NCBI GenBank assembly: GCA_002197995.1
Contig: NGZR01000002.1
Span: 6,758,001-6,822,000, forward strand
Source: Gaeumannomyces sp. JS-464
Taxonomy: Eukaryota > Ascomycota > Sordariomycetes > Magnaporthales > Magnaporthaceae
Direction: 5' to 3'
Length of the DNA: 64,000 nucleotides
Shown here piece after piece: positions 11,901 to 24,696 of this stretch (its first letter is position 1; each line of letters starts with the position of its first letter). The notes beneath the pieces were generated by a model. The model searched no databases, was not told the origin of the DNA, and saw only the letters and a program-made list of their open reading frames with translations. A program made the position numbers and the translations under genes.

Positions 11901-14122
11901 TCAATATGCTTGTGCTGGCCTTGCTCCCTTGAAGGCATTGGCTTCCTCTCCACCCGTCAGTCACACCGCCAGTCCTCCTCCCACCCTAGAGGCAGTCAGC
12001 TAGCCTTGTGCCCTGCCAATCGCGGACTGAGCAGCCCAACAGAGTAGCATGACCGGCGGAAAATTGTTTACTGAGACGTTTGGCCGGTTTAAGCATCACA
12101 CCCTCTTTCTCGAGGGAGAGATATGCTTGGAGGTTCAGGGTCTCTCCGTCTGCTGACCCCAGGCCGATATCACAGGCCCTTGGCTATTGCATTTCATCCA
12201 TCGGTTATCTCGCTATACCTAGCCTAAACAGCACCTTGCCAGCGTTTGAAACGCCCGCCACAGTCAACAGAGGCTGGGGCTGATACCTGGGTTGGTCGGC
12301 TTGGTGACTGACAAGTTGTTAGTTGTTTTGGCGCCGAACGAGAGCAAGACCGGACGAAAAAGGCTCTCACCAGTTGGTTGCTAGGCGTCGTCGCGGCAAG
12401 GACAGTGCGCAAGATGTGGCGTTCGAAACATTGCTGATTTGCCCAACCTCCCTTCAAACATGCACCATCGACTTTCCCCATGTTTTCCGCCCCATGCCAA
12501 TATTCCCACGCTTATACCATGCCATGCTATGCCATGATGTTATGACATCCGTGCCATGCCGCGGCAGCCCCAAAACGAAGCGAAGACCCGAGGCAAATGA
12601 AAGTGTGCGGCAGGGGGAGCGAGCGAGCTGAAATGCTGGGCTCGACGCTTGCGGTCATTTTGCCCTTGTTTGTTTTAGCTAGCCGATCGTCAAACAAGAC
12701 ATGCAAAATAAAATATAAAATAAAAAAAAAGCCGGATAGTTAGCCCGATGATGGACAGGAAAAGAGGGGCTCGACAGAGGAAAGCAAGCGGAGCAGAGCA
12801 AAGCAAGGCGCGGTTTGATAGACAAGTTGAGCCGAGATGTTGGATTATCTTCCAATGAAGCAGGGTAGGAGAAACCAGCCTAGGCCGGGAGCGGCTATCC
12901 GACCGACGGTCCCCAAGGCACGGCCTTGGACCCTGTGCCGTCGACGCCGCGGCACCGGCGGCTGTACTGAAGAAGGACGGCGGCTATGAACAGACCGCAG
13001 CTGGTAGGCATGACATCGCTAGCCTGGCAAGTAAGTTCCCGTTATGGGCAAAGCAAAAGAAAAAAAAAAATTGGCAATAAAAATAAATCAATTTTGAGAT
13101 TGGGATAATGGAGGCAAAGCTCGTGCCCTTCAGCCCTTGCGACTTGGCCCCAAGATCCGAAAACCGTTTCCTCCACCTGTCGTCTGAGAATTGCCCGGGG
13201 TGCGCACGAACCATGCGATCCAAACCCGTCAGTAGGCGGATGGGAAAAAGCGACCGCACGGGCCCTTGAGTGCCCTGTGGTGTGATGCTGCCGTCGACTC
13301 GCCAAGGAAATTACCCGCTCCGTTGAGGGGGGAAAAGAGGAGAGGGAAATGCAAGCCGAAGCCAAAAGGGTGATGATGGATGACCATCATCCAGGCCTTG
13401 TCTCGTACCAGTTTGTGGACCGTGCGTCTCCCGCCAGGCGGGCAGCTGCAGCAGGACAAGATTCACATCAACCCACGGGCAATCAAAAAATAGGTAGAGA
13501 GGTGTGGTGGAAGGCTCAGGAGGACTGAAGAAAAAAAAAGCAAAAAATTGAATCGATCCTGCAGGCCCAGGCCCGCCGGCTGATTGGTCCACAGCAGGGC
13601 GATGCAGGGCGAAGGGCGAATTACAACATCTCTCCTGCAGCCACTGGCCTTCCCAGTGTGCTGCACGAACAGGATCCGCTGCCACACATGACTCCAATAT
13701 AATGGCCGCCCGTCCATAGCGTTGTGTCTGTGTGGGTGGGCTCAATGGGTGTGGATTGCACGCACGCACCGTACATGGCACGTATTTGGGGCTCCACTCC
13801 CACCAGCCCAGCAGCAGCAACCTAGCAGCAGCTTTTACGACGCTGCCTATTCCCAATCGGGTGTCATCAAAAGACGCCCATCACTACCACGCTTTTTTTC
13901 TCCCCTAGCGACCTTGTTTTTCCCCTTTGGCGCCCGTCATTCGCGGTCTATCGGAATGCTCCCGTAGTAATGTAGTAATGGATTTTCCAAGCCCGGGGCA
14001 CACTGCCCGGCCGTTCGCGCTCGCTCGTATCCACCTTGGCCTCATCTCTCGGGGGTTGCAACGGGAGCCACATGGGAAAGCAGAGACTGCGGACCGACAG
14101 CGAGAAACACTGCTACCGTGTC

Positions 14123-14123
<1 letters not shown>

Positions 14124-14154
<31 letters not shown>
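14124..14154. repeat. Poly(T) tract, 31 bases
   Basis: Uninterrupted T run in GC-rich, gene-free DNA. The nearby sequence offers no reading frame or duplicated target site that would show a retroposed transcript. Confidence 0.9.
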
Positions 14155-14155
<1 letters not shown>

Positions 14156-14601
14156 ATATCATCTATTTGTCCTTGAACGGTCGATGGGCGCATGGCAAAA
14201 CAGGGAAATCTCCGGAGGGGTTACTTTGCTTTGCCGCCACCAGCGGTGGTCCTGCTCGCAAGATTACGAGCGCCCCGGCCTTTTACCGGCTCGGGCCAAA
14301 GAACGATGGGGAATGGAATGCGACGTGCTTTCAGGGCAGGGAAATGCCCGGATGGGAAGCCAAAACACTCTTGCTCTGACGAAATCTGTCATCGGCTATG
14401 GAGCAGAGGGAAAAATGGCGGCGGGTCCCCCGATTGGCAAGCGGGCGCCGAATGGGAAACCTCGCCCCCTTTCGCAGGGCGCATGCAGCCTCGCCCAATA
14501 AAACAGGCGGGGCCCACACGTGAGCGGCCGATAGCTCCTCTTCTGGAAGGCTCGGGAGATGGCAGATGGGAAAACCCATGACCCGCCGCCTAGCATTTTC
14601 C

Positions 14602-14628
14602 TTTTTTTTTTTTTTTTTTTTTTTTTTT
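14602..14628. repeat. Poly(T) tract, 27 bases
   Basis: Uninterrupted T run about 450 bp downstream of the T31 tract and in the same orientation. Confidence 0.9.
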
Positions 14629-15370
14629 CCTCATGGCCACGGGCAGGTTGTCCAATTGGCTACCCGAGGCTGCCGTGGGATCCACCCAATGCCACACCCG
14701 ACAGCCTCACTTCTGGCCCCTCCCCTTGTGCCTGCTTTTGCATTTTGGCTGGCCGCCTTCTCTTCCTGCCGTTCTGTCTCACCAAGGAAGGGCCCTGTCT
14801 AGCTGGCGCCCGGCAAAGGTGCGGTCGAAACACCTAGGCGTGCTGACCCGTGCAAATCACACCAAGGAAGCACTAGTAGGCGGGATGATGGCGTCTGTAG
14901 CCCGTGCGTACTATTGGCGGCGGAGGATGACGGCGGGCCCACGCCGAAGACGAGAGACGACGAGAGATCCATCCGTCCATCCATCCTTCGGGGCTTGCTT
15001 GTTAGGCCGCCGATAGTCGTGCCCAATATTTGGACCCCGTATTTGCCAGCGCCTCCACCGGATTTGCAGGTACTAGCCCACCACCCTGCTCTTCCGCCAG
15101 TAACTCTCGAGTAACATCCTTTCCCAATCATTCACGTTTGCCCCCTCCACACCCCCTGGTCTTGGGCTGCAGATCTCCAACCCAGCCGGCCAGCTCTGCC
15201 AGGCTTCCAGACCGGTGCTGCGCAGGTTTCAATTTCCCACTGGGTTGGTTGCATGCATCGCAGCACACGCGCCGTGCTGCCACACCACCACCATGTATAG
15301 GCTTGTGACTTTTCTTGCGTTTTGTTGCGCGCGCGATCTAGAGGGGAGGAGCTCGCTTGCTCCCACAACT

Positions 15371-15394
15371 ACCACCACCACCACCACCACCACC
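15371..15394. repeat. (ACC)8 microsatellite
   Basis: Eight perfect ACC triplets in gene-free sequence. Confidence 0.9.
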
Positions 15395-17520
15395 GCGGCC
15401 GGCTATTACCACCTTGCAACCTTGCTCACTCTGTAGCAAAGTAGTTTTGCAGTCGTACTTGCGCGCAGCCGTAAATTGGTTTGAATGACCCCTCGCTACG
15501 GTTTGAGATGACGATGCTACCCTCTTCGCAGATCGCCACTCTGGGCCTGCTCGTTTACAGCCACGGCGGCGGCGGTAGGCGGTGACCCATCCTTGCGGCG
15601 TGGGCCGAGTGTGATTAAACATGGGGAATTACTGCACACGTATACGGCGGAGGGAGGAAGCGAGTGAACAGCCACTGGCACGGATGTGTAGAGAGCGCCT
15701 ACCACCTTGTACCAACACATAGCACCCAGGTACGTGCGGCACAGCTGGCGGCCGCAAACGCACACGCTGGAGCTGCCACTGCGTACTACGTAGGCCCGCC
15801 TCGCCCGCCCACCTCACCTTCTGTCTTCGTCCCAAAAGGACAGTCAGGCAAGTCGGATCAACCGTTTCTAATCTTGTTTACCTGGACCCTGTCCGGGGCC
15901 TCGGGTGTGCGTCGCGCCCACCTCGGACCATTTCAGACATGGGTCCCCTGGCCACGCCGCGCCGCCCTGGGGGAGCTTTCCCTTTGGGACTATCCTCTTT
16001 TCTGTCACCTGGCGAACCCGCACTGGTGGTGAATGGGAAGCGAGGAAAAGGACAGCTCAGCGAGGAGGGGACACACGGCGAGGCGAGAGACACGGAGGAG
16101 AGAACACGACACACCGTGGCCGCACAGCGCAGGTGAACAGGTGGATGGAATACAAACAAGGGCTCCTCCCCGTGCGCGACGACGACAGCCGTTTACAGCC
16201 AGGGGCAGCCCTGTCTGGAACCCGCTGGCATCGAAATCGAACGCCCACCCCGCCCTCTGCCGGGCAGGGCACGCACGCAAAAAGGCCCACCGACTGACCG
16301 TCGGTGCGTCGGGGGGACCAGTTGTTCTGCGTTGTTCAATCGCTGTGCCTTTTATGCAACCACGATGTGAGCCTGTCATTGGCTTTCCCGCCCTCGGTTC
16401 CGGGTGTAAGCGGACCACTTCTGGAATACCCGGAACCGCAGCCCAGACCCGGGTTTACGTGTTCTCAACCAGAGAGACACGGCCTGAGGATACAGTGGGA
16501 ATCAACAACAGAGGCAGAAACGGGGAGGCGCAAGATGGAGATTGGGATCTGGCACGACATCGGCATTGACCATCGACCAAAACATGCGTGGTTCGAGTCA
16601 TCATCATTGTCCACGAGGCCGTGCCCCACGGCAAAAGGGACAGCCGGAAACAAACACGAGCATTGAATCTTTTGATTTTTGGTTTTTGCTGTCAGACAGC
16701 TTTCGCTTGAATCTTTGCTGTCCACTTCTCCGCAGCGCCCGTTTGGGCAGTGCGATTGCTGGGAACAACAAGGCGAGAAGAAAAAGAGGAAGGGAAAAAA
16801 AAAAAAAGAAAAAAACAGAAATAAGGTGGAACCGTGGTGGTCGGCCCACGGTCTGCCTTTCGCTTCGCACGCAGCTCGCTGTCCGGCGACAGCGGGCAGC
16901 GCCGACCAGGAAGTGGCAAAGAAAAACACGGATATTGGCCATGCCCGGTCCTGGGGTCGGCGTTATTGGGTAGCAGTGATCCGAAGCCAGGCCGCAGCCA
17001 CTCCCCATGGCCGCTGCACTGCATAACCCTACGGCGGTGTCCTACGTCCCTCCATTTCCTGCTGCAAGCTGCAGCGACACCGCCGATTCTCATGTGTCGG
17101 CGACTCATCTGGGGCATTTTTTATGCATTATTGCTGCACAAGGCGCGCCTCCAGAGAGTCGCAGCGCATGCAGCGAGGACACCGGCATTATTAACCCAGC
17201 CAGTAGCAGGCCGCCGGAAGCCGTCCGGGCGGGCTGGTTTCCCTGCCGTTGCTGCTTTGCTCTCACTGGGGGAAAAAAAAAAAAAAAAAAACTGGGTGGC
17301 TGCAGCAACGCGCTGCGAGAGCAAGGACAAGAAAAACATGGAATATATCTGATGGCTGACAGCTGGGCCATCTGCGCGACCCCGTCTGTGGGTAGGTGGG
17401 AGGAAGCGCTGGGATTGGCCGGGGCGGCATGCAGGATAGTCAAATATGATACAGAACAAACGCGCGCGGATAATGGGTGTGCAGCGGCATCAGCAGCAGC
17501 AGCTGGTTTGGAACACACAG

Positions 17521-17550
17521 CGCAGCACAGCGCAGCACAGCGCAGCACAG
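17521..17550. repeat. Tandem repeat, 3 x CGCAGCACAG
   Basis: Three exact copies of a 10-bp unit, flanked by partial CAG-rich units. The 10-bp unit is not a multiple of three, which argues against a coding repeat. Confidence 0.9.
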
Positions 17551-19590
17551 GCACTGGAGGGAGGCACACAGCCGCTTTTCTTGGGGTCCCACCGCAGGGC
17601 GTCATGTGGCCCCCCCTTTCCTCCCAACTCTGCCAGAGCTTTGCGCTCGGAGGAATAGGTCTGAGTCGCGAGGGCCGGCTGGCTGGCAGGCGGATCGAGA
17701 AGCCGGGCATGGCGTTGGATGGATGGAAGAAAAAAAAAAGAAAAAAAAAAAAACCTGGCTGCGTGAATGATCAATCGAATTTGGCCACCCGGCTCCCTCG
17801 CCGGAGGCGGCGGCGGGGCAGCAGCAGCGAAGCAAGGACCGAGGCACCATCGAGCGAAGCCTTCTGCTTCTCTCATTGCAGCCGGCACGGGCGGCCGTCA
17901 AGGAGCCAACAGCCCATCGGCGCCCTTCCTTCCTTTGTCCCCCTGGGTCAGCTGGGTGTGTGCTGGGGCAGGACAAGTGTTTGAGGAATCACAAGATCTT
18001 CACGGCTGGAAAACTACCAAGCTCTGCAGCCGTGCCATGTCCGCTCTTGGTCAAGTCCAAGTCCAAAGTCCAAAGTCCAAAAAAACCAATGGCCGCTGCC
18101 TTGAGTGAGAGCGGCTTGCGACGGGTCTTGGAGGCGGGCGGTGGCGACAAAGGGCCACGGTCTGCGTGCGCGCGCCAGCTTCGCACGCCACCAGCGCAGC
18201 CACTGACTACCCGTGACCCGGGGCATTGATCCCCAGCCGACTCCTTTCGTTTGCGGCCGGTTCCTTGGAGGGATTTGCACGCTTCAGCACATTCGGCATC
18301 GCCTATGATCATCCCCCTCCTCTTGCATCACTGCCTCTGCCTGACACGACAGCGTGTGTGCCTGCTGCTGCTGCCCTCAAACTGCATGCAAACAAGCGGG
18401 GCCCATCACTGCCCGTCTGGCTGACCTTACGATCACCAAGAGGAATGGCACCAAAGATCGTCCTAGCCGAGCTGCTCGATCTCATCTCTGATACGCTCCC
18501 CGAGCACTTGCTTCCCCTCCCAGTGGGGTTACCCCCGTCTTTCTCCCGCTCTCTCATGCTGCATCCCCTTTTCCCGCCGCTGGGCACACGCTCTTTGAGC
18601 ATGCGCGACGAAGAGAAAAAAAAAAGGGTTTCATGGCTTGGCTGTGGTGTGGTGTGGCATTTCAACCGTCGAGAAGGGCCGGTTTCCTAATCGTCAGACG
18701 GACAGCGAAGGTTTCCGCCAAGGCGCATTGCATGCTATCCCAGGCCCGTCGGCCTTGTGGTCGTTTGTCTCTGGTTCTTTGGTTTTTTTTTTTTTTTTTG
18801 AGTTGTCCGCCTTTCTTGCCGACCGATCTGTCTTCCCTGCCCGTTCCAAAGTCTGTTTCCCACTGCTCCTTGCCTGCTCGCTCTCGGCAAGGAGATCTCC
18901 ATTTTACCTCGTCCTTTCCTGTAACCCCGAGCCCCCTATACCTGGTATCTTCCCCGGAGGAACGGAGGCGGAAACACAAAGTGAACATCAAGGGAAACCA
19001 TGCCGTCGAGAGCTATTCCATGCCGTGCTAACTAACCCTAACGAGGCTTGCACCCTTTGCTTTGCGCCCAACCTAGCTGGCCTCCCCAGTAATCCGCCCA
19101 GAAGAGACAGGCGGTTCCATGAAACTTTGGAGTGGTGATACAAATTCGAGAAAAACATAAAAAAAAAAAAAACACGCTGATGTAGCCTCGACAAACGGCT
19201 GCTCGGCAGGGCCGCGCATCAGAGCGGGAGAGAGGTCAGGGTCGTGGGAGCTGAGGGAAGATCTCAGACACAAAAACACTAGCATCGGCATGACGACTGT
19301 GCTCGGTCAATGTGCACAAAATATTGGAGGGGAGCCGCCTCCGTGTGACTCTGGGCCCGGCTTTTGGGAGTCATCAGAGCAGCAGAGAATTCCAGAGAGC
19401 AGTGATTTGCCGCAGCAGCCAAAGCGCGGGAGTAGAGCACCGGCCGTCTCTTGTTCTCTGATGGGGTGCGCCAACTCGCCACATCCAGACTTCCAGACTC
19501 ACACTACCAATGCACCTTGGCGCACACACACCCGCACCCACGCACAGAGGCAGCACACACCAGAGACAAGAGACAACCCAACCAAAGCCC

Positions 19591-19591
<1 letters not shown>

Positions 19592-19622
<31 letters not shown>
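19592..19622. repeat. Poly(T) tract, 31 bases
   Basis: Uninterrupted T run, same strand as the other long tracts. It produces artificial poly-Phe reading frames on plus and poly-Lys frames on minus. Confidence 0.9.
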
Positions 19623-19624
<2 letters not shown>

Positions 19625-20250
19625 CTGCTGTCGGCCGGTCGGGTGGCTCGTCATTCGCCAGGGGCGGGCCTGGCAAGGGCGTGCAGGCGGCGCGCCAGGC
19701 CAGGTGCGGTGGCCAGGGCTTCCTTCGGGGCGTCCACTCAGGCGCGGCCTTTGGGCTTGTGTGACTGCAGCGCAATATAATAAAATGTCACAACGAAATC
19801 ACTGGCCCACTGGCCCGGCGGGAGGGGGTGTGAGGGCGTGGTACGAGTATCACCGCGCCACCCATACCGCTAACGGGCTCCGTGCTAACGCCATCGAGCC
19901 ACTGCACGCCCAAGACATGCCCAGCGCCAGGTGCGCGCCCCACTCCTCCATCAGGCCCAGCGGCGCCGCCCAATGATCCATGGTGATCCCACCAGCCGAC
20001 CGGGGGCTGGTCTGCACTGGAAATAGTGCACAGTGCCAGACAGTGCATACGGCGTCGCAGCCTGTGTGGCCTGGCCTGCCCATGCCTGTTCCGATAGACA
20101 CGGGCCACAGCTGCGTCTTGCCAGCGCAGACTTGGTCTGCCATCCGCGTCCCTCGCCCTTCCATCCTGCACACCACCCCACACCCACACCCTGCCTTGCT
20201 TCGTTTTTTCCCTCGCTTCTCCACCCCACCCCTTTGAGCAGGAAAAGAGA

Positions 20251-21157
20251 CGAGGTTTAGGAGCAACGGGGGTGTCCTGGCTCTCCGTTGCATTGGTGGA
20301 CGCCTTGGACATGGGTCCCTCCAGACTTGCGTCCCTTCGGCGGCATCAGCCACTCAAACCCACGCAGGCTCTCCACCCACCCCTGTCCCTTCTTCTGGCC
20401 TGGTGCCAAGTCGTATGGGGAGCGGCGAGCAGAGAGCGAGAGGAGCTCTGGGACTGGGCATCGAATATCATCACTTGCCTCCCCCTCCTCTTGGTCTTCG
20501 GGATGCTATCATCTCCTGCGCTCCCGTCCTTTGTTTTTTATTTTATTATTATTCTTTTTTTCTCCCACACTCCTTCCTCCTCCCCGATCCTTCTCTCCCA
20601 CCTCCATCCCTATCTCCAGGTGAAGGACTATCGTCGTCCTCCTCTTCGACCACCACGCCAGACCTTGGGACTACGACCCGCCACCACGCCGCCACTCCCA
20701 CCCCCTACGACGACGACCTAGCCTGCGCTCTCGCATCGCGACACCGACTCGTTGACTCGACGTCACTCTGTTGCGAACTGAGAGAAGAAGAAAAGGGACC
20801 TGGTGATCTCCTACAAAGGCTTCTCACCACCTACCACGCGCACTCTTCAACATCCTTCCAACAGGATCCTTAATACCGCCCGGGATTTCCTTTTTGGTCA
20901 GGCTCCAGTCCGGGATTAGGAAAACAAAGGACCTTAGGAGCCCGTCTCCTCTCTTCCTTATCTTCTGATCTCTTTCTGCCTCCTTTGTCTACCGCCGTTT
21001 TTGGTTGGCCCCGACTCTTGCCCTTGCAAGGTCGACTCCCCCCAGGTCTTTCTATCTCTCTCTTTCGCCTCCGTCTTGGATCCGCCGACCCGGGAAATCG
21101 GTTCCCAACCAAACGCCAAACCCACCCCCAGAGAGACTTCTTGGAAATCTAGGAACT
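20251..21157 (+). promoter_or_regulatory. Pyrimidine-rich leader and promoter of the Ran1-type kinase
   Basis: The stretch is strongly CT-rich on plus, as is usual for leaders of fungal regulatory genes. From about 20880 to the start codon there is no ATG, so ribosomes scanning a transcript that begins there would meet the ATG at 21158 first. A sequence resembling an intron end (CTCCAG before GTGAAG near 20617) hints at splicing in the leader, but this is weak. Confidence 0.45.
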
Positions 21158-22975
21158 ATGCAGTATCAGTATGGATACCCGACGCCGCCAGCATCGCCCT
21201 CGCCGTTCGAGCTCCCCAAGTGCGCACAACAGCAGCAGCAGCAGCAAGCCGCACCGATCCAGCCCCGATATGTGCAGCCCGCTCCCGAGGAGAGGTTAGG
21301 CAGGTTCCTCGCCGGCACTCTCCAGCTGACTGGGATCCTGGGAACGGGCGCGTACGGCGTCGTCTACTCGGCCGTCGACATCAAGACGCACGTCCGGTAC
21401 GCGGTCAAGACGCTCAGCAAATACAACGCCGATGGCACTCCCCTGGACCGGAGACAGGTCGCCTTCCAGACCCGGGAGATCCGCCTGCACTGGCTGGCCT
21501 CGGCGCACCCCAACGTGGTCTCGATGCTCAAGATCATCGACGACCCCGACTGCACCTACGTTATCCTGGAGTACTGCCCCGAAGGTGATCTGTTCTACAA
21601 CATCACGGAGTGCGGGCAGTACGTCGGTAAGGATGCGCTGGCCAAGCAGGTGTTCCTCCAGATCCTGGAAGCCGTGGAGCACTGCCATTCCCAGGGGATC
21701 TACCATCGGGACCTCAAGCCTGAGAACATCCTGGTGTCCAACCAGGGTGAGACCGTCAAGCTTGCCGACTTTGGCCTTGCTACGTCTTCAGACAAGTCCG
21801 AGGACTACGGCTGCGGTTCCACCTTCTACATGTCTCCTGGTAAGTTAACTTCTTCCTCTAGAACCACAGCGACTCCACGACGACCGGTTTTTCTCCACGG
21901 GAATTGCCTCTCTCCGCCGCTGAGCCGTTCGCTCCTCTCTCTCTCTTTCTCTCTCCCCCATCCGACCCGCGAATCCCCCCGAGCACCCCACTAATATTTC
22001 CTTTTCTTTCTCTCTTTTTCAGAGTGTCTAGACCACACTACCAGGAGGCCCTACTACTACTGCGCACCCAACGACGTCTGGAGCTTGGTGTGATCCTGGT
22101 CAACCTTACCTGTGGCCGCAACCCCTGGAAGCAGGCGTCGTTCGAGGATTCGACCTACCGGGCCTTCACCAGGAGCAAGGGCTTTCTCAAGACCATTCTT
22201 CCCATCTCTGATGAGCTCAACGAGATTCTGGCTGCCATCTTCACCAGGAACCCCGACGAGAGGATAACCCTCCCTGAGCTCAAGGCCCGTATCCTCGCCT
22301 GCCACAGGTTCACAGAGCAGCCTCAGCAGCCTTCTTCGGCCCCGGCCGCGTGCACGAGCCCCGTCTCGCCGCCCGCTTCGCCGGAGTCTTACGTTTCCGC
22401 CTACGAGGACGCCATCATCGACGAGGACGACGAAGACTTCGAGTACGACGACGCCCCTCTCTCGCCCGCCTCCTCCGACGACTCGCTTTCGGACGGATCC
22501 TCGGACGATGGCTCCATGACCTCGAGCTGCTCGAGCCTCGAGGAGCTGGATGAGGACGACGACCTCTGCCCCGAACCCCGCGGAGCCGTGACCCCGCCGC
22601 CCCAACCCGAGATCTCTGCCGCCATATACGATCCCGAGGCTCCCAGCACCAGGTCATGGGCTTCCCGTCCGAGTACCTTCATCAGACCTCGTTCCACCAC
22701 CAGTTCCCTCAGGAGCAGCCCGTTCCGGTGCAGCCGCACATGAACATGGGTTTCCAGATGCCGCAGCCACAACAGCAGCTCTTTGCTCCCAAGGTGGCCC
22801 CCAGCCACCTGCCCCTTATCTACACCAGCACCAGCTTCCCTACATCCTGGATGTCATGTATAAATTCGCGCACCCAGGCCAACACCAGGCACCCCAGCCA
22901 GTCATCCACCATCCCCATCCGGTTTCCTTCCAACACCACAACCACGCTCAGGTCCCCATGTTTGCCTGCTACTAA
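21158..22975 (+). CDS. Ran1/Pat1-type serine/threonine protein kinase (two exons; three apparent single-base losses)
   Basis: Family members (S. pombe Ran1/Pat1, yeast Sks1/Vhs1) couple nutrient state to mating, meiosis or growth. Exons 21158-21839 and 22023-22975; the 183-bp intron starts GTAAGT, has a CTAAT branch point and ends CAG, splitting the Glu codon of SPE. From Met1: a short Pro/Gln-rich head with seven Gln, glycine loop GTGAYG (62-67), Lys84, HRDLKPEN (183-190), DFG (204-206), CGSTFYMSPE activation segment. A long acidic Ser/Asp/Glu tail and a Gln/Pro/His-rich end follow, finishing MFACY. The frame breaks at 22087-22088 (VWSLG), 22642-22644 and 22798-22802. Each is repaired by one extra G or C in an existing run. 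Exon total 1635 plus 3 is 546 codons, giving 545 residues. The start is the first ATG; upstream in-frame codons give only pyrimidine-run peptides. Confidence 0.9.
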
Positions 22976-24673
22976 AGCATCTGGCATCTCTTAACTACGT
23001 TTATCCGACACTCCATCGCACCGTGGCCTCAGGAATTCAGGGCGTCTCCATGATGTCCTAACAACCGGTTGCCCGCTTGGTCTCCCTTGGCCATGGATGG
23101 AGCTGCCTTGGAACAACCGGATGAGGACGGCCGCTGCCGCCGTCGTCGTCTACAACCACCGTGGGCCCAGTTCGTTACACCAACTCCCCACACCCAACGT
23201 TATTTTCGCCTTGGTATTTGGAGCTACCCAGAAGCCAGCGAACCCAACCAAATCCCTCGGTGCCTCTGCGCACGAGGAACTCTACCAACCGGAGATGCTC
23301 CCCATGGAAGGATACGATCTCCAAACTGGACAACATCCAAAAGCCAAAAAAAAAAAGCCGGTACTTTTTCGTGATTTCTTTTTTATTTACAGACTTATTT
23401 TCTTATACCCAAAGCACATCCGACAATACTCGTATTGTATTTAATTCCCGCCTGGACACGACTATGATGGAAGAACCATTTTCTTTATCTCATCTTACAT
23501 CTCGTTTCACTATTTTCCCTTTGTCACGACATCTACTTCCAGGGGCACTGGCGCCGAGTTCCAAAGGAGCGAACAACCAAACAAGCCATGGAGACGAAAA
23601 AACTGTTTTGATTTTTCCATGACGGCGCAGGAAAGGGGGCGGGCTTCAAAGATAAAGCTTGGAGTTCTTTTTTTTTTTATTCTTTGTTTTGCTTTTTTAG
23701 GTCAAGTCGGCTTACTGCTTTTTAGGGTTTCCGCCGGAAGAACCGGTTGGGCGGTATTCGTTTTTTCACACTTTGTTTTGGTTTTTTTTTTCCTCCGCGC
23801 TTTCCACAAGGACCTAGTGGCAGGTTCATGGAAATACGGAGCTCAGGGTGGAAGGGTTCCCGCGAGACACACGTTATGGGTGATACCACTTCCATTTTTT
23901 TTATTCCCTTTTCTTTTCCCCCCTTCTCTGTACACCCTACGCTACCTTCGGGCCAAGAGGTTTGATTTGGGCGGCACGCGCGTTTGCGCTTTTGCGACTT
24001 GCGGAAACATGGATCACGAAAGAAACAAAGCCAAGCGAAATATTTGTTTATTAGACATTAACATGGGGTCAAACCAAACGCAGGGCGCAAACATCCTCAA
24101 CCAGGATCTGACAAGGTATTCTGCCATATGACCATATACTGGTACCAAGGCGCCGAGAAGAAGCAAAAAAATAACAAAAAATCAAAAAAATAATAATACA
24201 AAGTGATTTGAGTCGCCCTCGCAAAAAGAGAGGCATACCAAACCAAAAAACCATCTGTTCCAAGTTCCTCATTGCTCAAATGTGATCGGCCTACGAGGAG
24301 ATGGGAGATGTGCTGGCACCACCCACCGCCCACCGCTTGAGGGGGGACTCTGGGCGAGAAGAGGGTGAGCGACATGGGATGAAAAAGACCAACGTCCGTC
24401 CCTGTTTCCTTGGCGGTGACCCTTGTTCACGACTGCACGAATTATGTGTGACACGTGAGCGGGTTGGGATGCGTTCTCGTTGCTGTTTCTGGCGCGCGCA
24501 GGCAGGGAAATCACAGCAAAAGCCTTTTTCCCAGCGGACCTGCGCCCGCCGCCCACCCCAAGATTGCCACGCCACCTCGCCGTATGTATGCCCCGAGTCC
24601 GAATGGGAGGGGATCAGCGCATTGATGACGGAGGTAGGGTAGGGTAGGGGAAGGTGATGGTCGAGATACGCAG

Positions 24674-24696
24674 CAGGCAGGCAGGCAGGCAGGCAG
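24674..24696. repeat. (GGCA)n microsatellite
   Basis: About six perfect GGCA units. A (CA)n run lies about 200 bp downstream, at 24882-24900. Confidence 0.9.

Larger units (their letters stand above)
3869..20250. other. Long gene-free GC-rich region
   Basis: About 16 kb between the two kinase genes. I read the longer frames on both strands and found no domain, no codon pattern and no splice-joined series that looks like a protein. Composition stays GC-rich with no RIP-like mutation. The contents are simple repeats and long poly(T) or poly(A) tracts, listed separately. Because single-base losses break the recognised genes, a small fast-evolving gene could be hidden here. A long regulatory region or non-coding transcripts for the downstream kinase are possible. 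Confidence 0.55.

Noticed and set aside
16585..16600. GGTTCGAGTC resembling a tRNA B box
   Set aside because: No matching A box, acceptor stem or anticodon stem could be folded around it.
17007..17984. 325-codon plus-strand open frame
   Set aside because: It is held open by poly(A) tracts read as poly-Lys, has no domain, and the minus strand is open in the same place.
24631..24652. TAGGG repeats that resemble a telomere
   Set aside because: Only about three imperfect units, without the TTAGGG unit, and inside ordinary sequence.
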